This document shows positions 45,617 to 57,600 of a stretch of DNA of 64,000 nucleotides, one piece after another. The notes beneath the pieces are model-generated. The model saw only the letters and a program-made list of their open reading frames with translations. It did no database searches and was not told the origin of the DNA. This DNA comes from Platynereis dumerilii (taxonomy: Eukaryota > Annelida > Polychaeta > Phyllodocida > Nereididae), in contig JAPTHN010000015.1 of the NCBI GenBank assembly GCA_026936325.1, forward strand, positions 2,940,117-3,004,116, in the 5' to 3' direction. The position numbers and the translations under genes were made by a program. How positions within the stretch are numbered: position 1 is the stretch's first letter; the number at the start of each line of letters is the position of its first letter.

Positions 45617-48600
45617 TTAAACCAATATATCTCTCGAAGGATTCTTCACCTTCCAGTGTCCGCCACAAGGGCACGCTTTGGACCACCGCATGTCCCAGGC
45701 AAGGAGAGCAGAGACCTGGGCAGGGGCTTCTAGCAAAGACAGACACCCACAACGGCAACACTCTCTCATCTGCTGTAAGGGCGAGACTCCGAGGTTAACG
45801 AATCGGACGACATCTCGGCATTGCTGCGGAGCTACAGAGCCGTCAGGAAGCACCACCTGGTGAGCAGCGCGGCTAGCATGTTTGGCGATCTGGCTGAATG
45901 TGTATTTCTGTGGTTGAGGTTGGAAATTGATTGAAGATCGATAGTTTGTGTCTCCGAATAGAGCTTGGTCGACTTGAGGGATCATCGCTTGACTGGGAAG
46001 CAGGCAGCAATCATCTAGTAGAGCATCGTCTTCATCTATGCTGCGGTTATCATTACGCAACATCCATACTTTGGTCAGGAGCTTGTAGATGTGAGATAGG
46101 CAATCTAAGTTGGGTGACGTAGTCGTGAAATGAGGGAGACAGCTGATATTCGACGACCCCCAGATTCGGATGATGACTAACAACTCTCGTAACATACTCA
46201 ACGCACCAGCGTCTTGCACCAATACGGCCCCCGGAAAGGTACTGCTATGACCTTGGAGCATCGGCAGACATGAGAGAAGGTACAGGGTCAGATCGGCAAC
46301 CCACTGAATCAGAGGTTGCAACGCTTGCAATGTCTGGGATTCCACCATAAAGTCTTTTTTGTCACTCAGGGCCATAAGAACTTTGTCGAGATCATGTTCC
46401 AGGCTTTTACCACAGATGGCGCTCAGCTTCTCTGCAGGACCCTGAAAAATTAAGATGGTTTATAATTCTCTTGAGTACTTTTAGTATTTTTTAAAATATC
46501 ATACTAAGTCAAAGAAGAATGTGAGCGGCACAGTATGACAATTGGACTCGCAGTAAACCCTTTGAAAGAGCAAAACTGATTTTGGGAATTTGACTCTTTC
46601 AATTTTCCCTCCGACTACAATTCAACTTAAAGAGTTCCTACTTTAATTGCTTGTAAAACATTTTCATCCTCACATTATACAGGGATAATGAATTGCTATG
46701 TGGCAAAGCTTATAGATTTCAACCGCCCTTCCATATGAATGTATGACAGGGCTTTGTAAATGTCCAGTATTTATGCACTCGGAAGGCAGTTGGAGGAACT
46801 ACTTCTTCAGGATAATTAGCCACAATCATCACCTCTTTCTTTGTCATAATAACTTGTAAAACATCCAAAGCTCATCAACAGACCATACACCACATTCTAC
46901 AATCTTCTAGTTCTAATTCAGCTAAATTCATACTCACACTCTCAGAAGCTGACATAGCTTTAGGCCTCAGCAAAGACTTGAACGCAGTGGCGAGGGAATG
47001 CAGCATAATCTGGCAGTGGCAGTCGGCCGCTCTTTGTTGCCCGATGTTGTTCACTTTGCAGAGTGAGGCCTTCATAGACAGGAATTTGGCGTAGAGCAGT
47101 TCTTGGGTGGCTCCAGGCTGCTTTACGAAGTTGTCACTCAGTTTCTGAATTACGTTTTCAACCAGACCTGGAAATATGACATAAACTAGATGCAGCATTG
47201 GATAGGGGATTGTCCAACGCAGGTAATGCTGTCCCACAGGGACGAAATGGTCGCCCCTATTTTCACATGATGGGGGGGGGGGGACGAGCATTTAATAATG
47301 AGGAGGCTAGGAATTGTTCTGGGCAGGAAATAATGAAGTTCACAGTAAGGGCAACAGTAATCGTGTATGAATTGGTAGCGCCAAGTGGCCAAATAATCAT
47401 TCCAAAGTCAAGCAAGACCTTGTTAGCATATACCATAGCCAAACAGCTCCCTAAATATGGCACTGGTAATTAGTATGGTAGCATGTAGAAGAGAAAGTGA
47501 GCTGGTGGGGGAGATACATTCCCCCCTTCCCCTCCCAACGTCTGTGCCAGAGTTAGAGTATGAGAGCAATATATGGGTCAATATAATAACATATTGGAAT
47601 TTAGAAATATGCCAGCTGACTGAGGCTCTGAGCTGTCAAACAAAAATCAGCAAGTTACCAAGCCACTGTCTGTACTTACAGAAATTCACCTCAATGATAC
47701 ATTGCAGAGCCTATAAGGAGTTGATATCTGTCAAATTGAACAGTTGGCACCTTAAGATCAGAATATGATGTCCCATTGCAACAGAATTTGTGCATAACTG
47801 CAAGCAGCATGTTGCCCCTGGTTCTCCAGGCTCCCAGCACATGGTGTCTATTTTTAGCACACCAGCAACATCAACCAATGAGATTGCCCAAAGTGATATG
47901 ACGTCATAGCAACTTCACGGGATTCCCCAATGAAGCTCTCTGATTCGCCAACCAGAAAGGCAGGTGTCAGGCAGCGCCAATTTTGGCCCTAGTGGATTTG
48001 CAGCGCATCGCGATGTTCCGGCACGCTTTCATCTTGTATGACATCGTATCGAAAAATCTCAACTAAAACGAACAAATTTAAGATGTTAACCAGCTATAAG
48101 CTGGACTCCTGGCTAGATTTCAAGTCAGCGTTCACTGCCCTGATCGCCCTTCAGAAGGTATGTCCAGGGAAAATAACAGCAAAGCCAAATGTAGACTCCT
48201 ATCTAATCACTCCCCAAGATCAAAAGGCCCAACTAGCCCTTCAGAAAATTTATCAAGACAAGTCCCTGACCAGTTTGACCAAAGACAACCCTGCCAATTC
48301 ACGTCTCCAACTAAGTATTCAACAGAAGACCAATGTGGGTGTGCTTACCAGAGTCCCCAAAGACGTCACACCAGAGGACGTCCAGGAATTAGCCCCATTC
48401 TTGACGAAGGTGGTAAGGCTGGAAACCTTCGATCATGCAGCGAGACAGGCAGTCCCAACAGCAAGCATGAAGATCTGGTACGAGGGCCCTGTCAAGGACA
48501 GTGTAACCCTGGGACTCCTAGGACCCCGTCCAGTTCGTCCCTTCGTTCCGGAACCACTGCGGTGTTTTCGTTGTCAGAAATACGGCCACACAAAGCACAC

Positions 48601-51600
48601 ATGCACACAGAGGTTCAGATGTTCCCTTTGCGCGAAGGACCACAAAACCGAGGTATGCCTGGGAAAAAAGAGAGCAGGAGAGACGGTAACCCTATGCTGC
48701 CCCAATTGCAAGGGACCTCACTCAGCAGCCTCCATGGCTTGTCCCACACGAAAGGAAAAGGCAAGACAGACCGCCCACAGGTTCAACCAAGCCCAAACCC
48801 GCCCTTCGCCTTCCACGAGAGAGGATCAACCTCCGCCACCGCAAATCACAGACTTCCAGACCTTCCCTGCCCTCTCTCCGTCCAAAGCCCACACCCAGTC
48901 CATTCCGTCAACCTCAACCCAGAATCCCCAGCAGACCAAAGTCACGGCCAATCACCATGTCATCACCCCAGAACATCATCACCATCTCATTACCCCAGAC
49001 CAGTTAAATCAGATACTTGCAGCAGTCATCGGCCTCATCACATCCTTCATTCCGCAGTTGAAGACATCCACTCCGACAATCCAGCACAAAGTTCAACTCA
49101 TCACTCAATCAGTCATCTCGCCTCAATCGCACAACCCCAACTCGGGGACTCAAGCCGACCAAACCATCGCTGTCAACAAGGCGCAACTGAAAAGATCTGC
49201 GGAGGACAACCTCGGCAACAACCTCAAGACAAGCAGGAAAGCATCATTCACCAACAACGACTCCTCACTCCAATCCACACAGACACCGATCAACAAAGAC
49301 TCCCTCAAACCCCCACCTCCACAGACACCGATTCCCAAAGCCTCCCCAACCAAAGCTCCAGAGACACAGACTCAGCGCAAACAGGACATTCCCGAAAACA
49401 TGGAGACCTCAGGCACACCATAGACCAACTCCGCAACAGACTCTCAAATCATCCCGCTCCTACTACTTTTCCCAACCTAACTCCGTCCACTTCCACTGAC
49501 TCCAACTCCCTACTCATCCTACAGTGGAATGTCCAAAGTGCCAGAACTTTCCAAGCTCAATCCTACGTTATTGCAGCCATTAAAAACCTTAATCCCCATG
49601 TTGCCTTACTTCAAGAAACCAACTTTGCACCCGATACTGATTTCAACATCCCTGGTTACTTCATCCACGTCTCCCCAGGGGAAAGGGGTCTACTAACGGC
49701 AGTGAAAGAAAATATACCATCCACCAGAATTAATGATGCACCCAATATTGGTCGTAATATTGAGCTCTTAACAATTGAAATTCTCATCTCAGATGGTCCA
49801 ATGCGTCTTCACAATGTTTATAGAAATCCCAATCCAATTCGAGATGCTGTCCTAGATCCACTCGCTCTGTTGACTTATGCCAGTCTCACCCCATCTATAC
49901 TGGCTGGTGATTTTAATGCCCACCACCAACTCTGGGGCACTCCTGTCACACGAATGCCATGTCCTACTGGCACAAAGCTGGCTGACGCTCTGCTTCATTC
50001 TGACATGGTTATGCTCAATAATGGACAGCCCACTCATCAAAGTCAAGGACGTATTGATCTTACCATTGCTTCAGCTGCGCTTGCACCGAAATGCCATTGG
50101 CAAGTTATAAACTCTATCGCATCTGATCATTATGCCATCACAACAACAATTGCCATCTCCTCAAACTTTGCAGTCCCTTCTGCTCCTCGGCCAAACTACA
50201 ACAAAGCTGACTGGCAGCTATTCCAACAGCAGTTGGCAGAATTTGCTGAACAGTACGACCCACCTCCTCATCTTCACCAACACAATCAAGACGTCACTCG
50301 TGCTTTCCAAGATGCTGCCAAATCTGCCATCCCACTTGTCAAGCCATGCACCCCACGTCGTGAAGCTTGGTACTACAATACTGCTGTCCGAAATGCTAAA
50401 TACCTTGTCAACCAACATGTGAAATTCCTCAAGTCCTTCCCCTCCCCTCAAGCCAAGCTACGTCTCCGCGAAGCACTCCAACATGCTAAGGAGGTCTGTG
50501 CCCAAGAAAGAGCTCAAAAGTGGTTGGAATGGTGTGACAAACTCAATAGTCACACTTCACTTTCCAGTATGTGGAACCAGATCAAACGGGCTGCTGGATC
50601 CCATATCTCCCCTCCTCTACACCCAAACCCCAACACCGAAGCAGAACGTTTAAACACAACTTTTGCGACCAGAGCAAGTAACGACTCTCTCCCCCAAAAC
50701 ATCACTGACACACTGTCAAACCTTCAGGATATCCGGCAAGATTCCATCCAACTTGCCGTTAATTACAGAGACGCTACGGACATTCCGTTTACTATGTACG
50801 AGCTTCAAGAATGTCTTCGAAACACCAAGTCTACACCCGGAGCAGATGCTATCTCCCATCTCATGATTACCAATGCAGGGCCTGCGGGGCATCAATTGCT
50901 CCTTAATCTCATTAATCACTCGTACCAAGAAGGCCACCTCCCAACCAAGTGGAAAGAAGCAGATGTCATCCCAATTCCAAAGCCCAAACAAGTCGATGTA
51001 TTCAGACCAATTTCCTTGATTTCCTGTGTCAGTAAACTTGCGGAACGCATGATTCTTAACAGACTGCGATGGAGAATTGGACCTCTCAACCCAAGTGTTT
51101 TTGGATTCAAGCCAGGTACCAGCACCTCACATGCCCTTACGACCTTCCTTCATCTTGCAACTCAATATCCTGCCTCCCCTGCCTATGCTGCTTTTGTGGA
51201 CTTGGAAAAGGCCTTTGAGTTGGCAAATCGTTCTGCTATTGGCTCTATCCTGGCCCGTAAACAAGTCCGTGGCCGCCTTCTACAGTGGACATTAGACTTT
51301 CTCCAGAATCGCCAGATCCGTGTTCGTTTCCAGGGAGCCTACTCTCAATTCAGAACGCTTGACAATGGCACTCCTCAAGGCTCCGTCCTGAGTCCATTCC
51401 TCTTTAATCTCCTCATGGACAATCTGGTAACATTGCGACTACCTGCACAAGTGCAAATTATCAGCTATGCAGATGACATTGCTCTCGTCTCTTCTGGACC
51501 ACAAGCCTTACAGTACTTGCAGGTTGCACTCGATACTCTGTCCTACAAGTTGGAATGTCTGGGCCTTAAAATATCAGCAGCCAAATCGAAAACCATGGCA

Positions 51601-54600
51601 ATTCGTATTTGTGATCCGCCCCACCCCCTCACTCTTCTCCACACACCGTTACAGTGGGTCCCTACATTCCAGTATCTCGGCATTCATTTAGACAGACATC
51701 TCACCCTTTCTCATCACGTTGACAATCTTCACTCCGCAGTCACAAAGCGTTTGAATTTCATGCGAGCGCTAACATCTCGGGTTATAGGCGCAAATTACAA
51801 GATCCTCCGTCTATTCTTCACATCATCCATTCGCTCCCTGATTGATTATGCTGCTCCATCCCTCATCGGTGTCAAGCCCAATCTACTCCTTAAACTCGAC
51901 AAGCTCCAGAACATCGGACTACGGATTATGTTGGCAGCTCCGCGTTGGACTAACATAATCACCATGCAGGAGGAAACCGGCCTTATCCCCATCCCTCTGC
52001 GCATCACCCACATTGCCACCTCATTTCTCCTTGGAGCCTCTCGACACATTGACCCTCTCCTAATTAAGGACCTCATCAACGATGACAATCGCATGATAAA
52101 CATCCCCAATACCTCATGGTACAAACAGATGAACCAATTACAAAGACAATATCTCCCAGATTCTGCTGACTTCCCAGACCTTCCAGTCCGACCTCCTCCA
52201 CCCCCTTGGGATTCTCCCCCAGCTTCCTTTGTTGTTTCCCTTCCTGAATCGGGCAAGAAGGACACAAACCCACATGAACTAAAGACCGACTCTCTTGCAA
52301 GAATTACCGCTCTGAACCAAAACAAGACTGCAGTGATTTATACAGATGGTTCAGTCACTCATGAACCCTCTCGAGCAGGTGCTGGAATTGTCATTCGCAC
52401 AACTCAACCGGGAGCTCATCAGATCAACAGAGACATATCAATCCGAGCATCTGACCACACCACCACTTTACAAACAGAACTCTTGGGCATTTGTACTGCT
52501 GTAGCAACCATTGTTCAAGCTAACTTCAATACTGCCATTATTCATACAGACTCCCTTTCAGCCATTCAGGCCATAAAGGGTCATGTACCTTCAGACAACA
52601 GGGAGGTCATCTCTACGATCCACCAACAGCTACAGAACATTGCAGAGCGTGGTGGCCAAGTCACTTTACATTGGATTCCCAGCCATGTCGGAATCCCTCT
52701 CAACGAATTAGCTGATCACCTTGCTCTTCAGGCTACACGCAAAGCCATTGTACAGGTCCACACACAACCCTCCAAATCTCATCTGAAGTCTCAAATCACC
52801 TCCAGAATATATCGACAGTGGAATGATTTCAACTCACGATCATTGCCCACCTCCAGATCCCTCAACTGGCGTCGCACGGCTACCTCAGACAAGCGACACT
52901 TCTCGTCCAAATTCATACCAAGGAGGATAGAAGCTGCTATCTTTCGCTTACGCCTTGGTTACAGATCCAAGTGGGAGATAGCTCAAAGACATTACAGAGA
53001 CTGTTCATATTGTGACACACCCACTGACGAACCCCTTCTCCATTACATACTCGAATGCCCTGTTACTTGCTCTCTCTTCGGAGATACGATCCCCACAGAC
53101 TCAGAAAACAGCGAAACCGTTGCAGCCAGTCGAGTCCAAGCAGCTTCACATAACCTTGTCCGACTCGCCAATCATCTTCACAGATACCCCCCACCCAGAT
53201 AATCCTCATACTCACCCCTCGACCCGATTATATCTTATATGACCTATATACACTCATACAGTCTACATTTGGCTTTGCGAACTCATATCGTTTGATACTA
53301 TACATGGTGTTCACTAAAGTTTCTCATTCATCGTCAGTCTATTGATGCAATTGTATCTTTCCACAGACTCTATAATCTCAGACAAAACTTCAACAGACTA
53401 CTACAAAAAACCAGAGGGCCAGTCATCGACAGTGGCCCATCCCTCCCTCTTCCGAGTCCAGGGAAAATCTTCAACCAACCAACCAACAACGATTCAAGCA
53501 GAAGTGAAAACATCATGGCAAGGAGAGCCTGTGTCTGCAATCTCGGAAATAAAATGTCTTGTTTGTGGCGTTGAAATGAGTAGGCATGTACCAAACTATA
53601 GCGGGAACCGAAGTTAAGTCACATTGAATGTACTGAAATGACTTTTGATGGAAAAACCGATGTCACTTTGACGGAAATGGTGTAACAAAATGATGTTATG
53701 AAAAATACCATGCATGGATTTTCATTCTACGACGCACACGTTCGAAACAATAGAGCCCCCTATACAGAGTATAGGGGCTCCAATTTGAAGACTGTTAAAT
53801 TGTGAGACACCCTATTCAACATGCCTTTAGAAAGGCACTATCGATAAAGTGAACAGTACCTGAAAACCACCCCAAAATGGGGACAGCACCATTTTAAGTA
53901 CACTTTATAAGCAGGTTGTTTTTTTTAATTTTCTGCATCACACAGACAGTATGAAGTAATGCAAGAAAATGCAACCAGAATTTTGTTATAATCAGTTTTT
54001 AAGACAACACCTTGATATATGTCTATTTTTATTTTGATGCTTATTTTCTCGTTCATACAATTTAATGGTTTGCACTGACCTTGTCGCAAAGATGCCAAGA
54101 CGTCCCACCAATCGTAACCCATGATCATAGAGTATTCCAGCATGGAGACAAGAAAGACTGGAGCCACCATTGTCATAGGATCCCTCATGTTGTTTACGGC
54201 TCTCATCACATAGAGGCAACTGAACTGGTCCAGGCCAACCAAGCTGCAGCCTGTGAAGGTCTGAAACAAACAGACAGTATGTAAACACATGGGGAAAGGT
54301 GCAAATAACCAGGGTGCAAGTTGGTAAATTTGTTGGTTTTTACCACTTTGCTTCATCTTTGAGTCAGACTACTCCTACACAAGCAGAGGTTTCATGAGTA
54401 AATTAAACATTTGAAGTTGAACACACGGATTTCAACCACACTACATAGAAAATTGCCTTTCTTAAACTTAATAATATCCCTACATCACTTTACATCTATG
54501 CATATTCGGGGCTGTTCATTACAAAGAACAAGAAAGTCGGTCAGTAAAATAAGTTTTGAAATAGCCAAACTTATGCAAAGAGGCAACATGACATAAATCC

Positions 54601-57600
54601 ACAAAAGAGCATCACTGCAGATATCGGAACTTTATAGAACAGTAAGAACAAATGGGACCTACAGACTACAGTATCAAGCAGATATAGAGACTACACTGTA
54701 GTCAAAATTCAAGAAAGCCAAATATGAAGCCACTGACCTGCTGCATGTGGGCCATGAAAGGCAAGGTCCTCATCCGTTTCTCCCCTTGGTCCACTTCGCA
54801 GATGCCAGTGTCGAGGTTTGTGGTTGAGATCAGTTGGAATGTGTGGCGGTTAATCAACTTGACAGATCCGTCCCTATACGATACCGCCACATACTGGAAG
54901 AGACTACTGGAGTTGTCCGTAGCGTTGAAGACGACAGGAAAACGAGGAATAGCTATAGACACAGGGAGGCTTCCGTGAGTGATCCGCGATCGATGGACCC
55001 ACTTGTGAGTTGAGTAGCGCCCAGAAGCCTGTGGAGGGGTACTGCCTCCCCCTAACGCCCCCGATTGAAAGAATTTGTGGAAACTAGGCTGGTGGTCCAT
55101 CAATTGCCACATCTCCACGTGGCTTGTGTTGACGTCTCCTGCTCCGACTATTAGCACCTTTAAGAACATAAATGTACAAATGACATTTTAGAAATCAAAG
55201 AGATATGATATCTAGATCTGGTAAGTGCACTCCTCTAAACCCTGTTCTTGGCATCCAAGACTGTTGATTGTTTACACATCAGATATCAGAAGTTTGTCCA
55301 GTGAGTGTTCGCTGGTAAAGTTTGCAGACGACACGGCTCTTATTGGCATTATAAATGGAGATGACACATCATCATACAGGGAACATATTGAGACGTTTGT
55401 TGCATACTGCAAGGATAACCATCTTGTGTTAAATGTTTCTAAGACCAAAGAACTCATTGTAGACTTCAGGAGAAGGGACATTAATCATCACCCAGTGAAT
55501 ATAGATGGCTCTGATGTCAAACAAGTCAGTAATTACAAATACCTTGGACTTGTGATAGACAATCGCTTGCAATGGCAAGATCATGTTGACCTTTTAGGTA
55601 GAAAGCTCAATTCTAGACTTTTTTGCCTTAGGAAAATGTGTAAATTTCAGATTGATGCCAAAATACTTGAGCTTTTCTATAATTCAGTGGTTGCCAGTGT
55701 GTGGAGATATGGATTGTGTGCATGGGGTGGAAACGCCAGAGGGTGTGATGTCAAACGCATCACATCAAGTATTAAGAGGGCTCAACGTTTGATTGGAGCT
55801 ACACAGCGATCGTTTGAGTCTATATACCAGGAAGTAATACAAGGCAAAACGAAGCAAGTCATGAATGATTCTTCTCATCCCCTACATGGTGTGTTTGACA
55901 ATGCCGTCAGTGTGAGAAGCGGACGGATGAGACTCCCTTTGATAAGGACCAACAGATATAAACTCTCATTTGTGCCACAAGCAATGAGGCACCATAACAG
56001 CACATTTCTATGATAAATTTGTTGTTCTTGATACATTTTTATGAGCATGTATGGCAACTAATTACCTTCGGGATACAATAAAGTTAACTTGACTTGACTT
56101 GACTTGATTGACGAAAATCGAGAGAGGGCAGGAGTCCTCAACATGTTATACAATTACAGCAAAGAAATCAGATAAGATAATCTTCAAATTGGAACTTTGA
56201 AGACAGACTTTTCTTTACTTTTTTTTGGTAATCATCCGTTAAATTTCCATACTTCACTTCAAATCTGCACTAGTGACGATATTAGTTGCATTCATGATAA
56301 TTGGTCAGCATTCTGTGAAGTGTAAAATTGTACAACTTCATAATAAGATTAAACAAGTTTTCACCCTTCCTAGTAATGGAAATACCAAGACATTTTGCCA
56401 ATCAAATATTTTCTTTTAAACTAAACCAAGAGCAATTTTCTTAAGCACCCATCAATACAATACAGCAATAAACCTATAATTTATCTTTATTATATATATG
56501 TAATACGGGCACATACCTCCCCACACTGCGTCTGTATGAACTGAATGTGAGTGACTCTTCCCGTATTAGACTCCCTCAGCTTGGCATCTTGATTGCAGTT
56601 GGCATACAGACTTGCCATGGGCTTGCAACTGATTGCACAGGAGCTGTGTTCTTTCTTTAAGGAGACTTTGTAGCACTGGATGGGGGAGCCAATCTGTCCG
56701 TCACTGGCGGCAACAATTATGTCTCCCGATGCTTCGTAAGTGAAATCAGCGATCTTCAGACGACCTTGCCAGGTTCCTAAGCTCTCCGTCTGCATGTCCA
56801 TGGTTTCACCGGACCTCAGCAGACCAACAACAACCTGTCAGAAAAGGTGAGAACTCGTAATTTTTAAGTGAAAATCATGGTAATTCAATCAGGCAAGGGG
56901 ATTACCATTTAATGTCTGGGGGAGGGGGGCTTGGAGTCTTAGAAAAAATAAAAGAAATTATTTTATAATTTCGTCTTCTGTCAGTTCAGTTTTGGTGAAA
57001 AAAAGTAAATTCTTTTTTGGCAGTCTTGAAATAAATAATTTCTGCTAGGGGTATTTCTTGACAAGGTGATGCTTGATTTTTGAATGAATATTGGGAGACT
57101 TGGTGTGCTTGAAATAAATAAGTATCGCGGCATCAACTGTGAAATTAAAATTCCAAGCCCACCCGTGAATATTAAATGGTCACCCCGGAGAGGTTAATAA
57201 TCTTTTCATTTTTAGATATTTGGCAGATTTATCATATTAAGTCAGAATTTCACTATTATTGCTTTCGAAAATGTGTAGACCACAAAACAGCGAAGAATTG
57301 ATCTTCTTGCTGTTGTACGAACCTCGAAAATGAGTTGAAATAAAAGACTGCAGAAAAATATGTTACAATGTGGTCTATCATGCCATCTCAAATTTGTTAT
57401 TGGTTCAAGGTAGAGAGAAAAAATTTTTTTCATTTTCAATACATTACTCCATATACAACTTCTACACACCATTCCTGACGCAGTGATTGTGATGATTCCC
57501 ACAGTAGCCTTTCCACCAAAGTGACAAAGAGAAGGCGAGAACTGAGCCCTGGCAATCCTATCCGCATAGGGAGTACTGTCCTTCTTGTCCGTCTGGAAAT

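Larger units (their letters stand above)
47780..53340 (+). mobile_element. apparently intact I-group LINE in MED16 intron, antisense to MED16
   Basis: The element has a 5' leader, a gag-like ORF1, and an ORF2 with endonuclease, reverse transcriptase, RNase H and a C-terminal cysteine cluster. RNase H downstream of RT together with a CCHC-type ORF1 places it in the I superclade (I/Nimb-like). Coding parts are uninterrupted. Outer limits are approximate because no clear target duplication or simple tail was found. Confidence 0.88.

Noticed and set aside
48038-53202. LTR retroelement
   Set aside because: APE endonuclease precedes the RT, there is no protease or integrase and no long terminal repeats. 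The order matches an I-group LINE.
53342-53617. 91-codon frame after LINE ORF2
   Set aside because: Probably LINE 3' UTR or intron, without motif.
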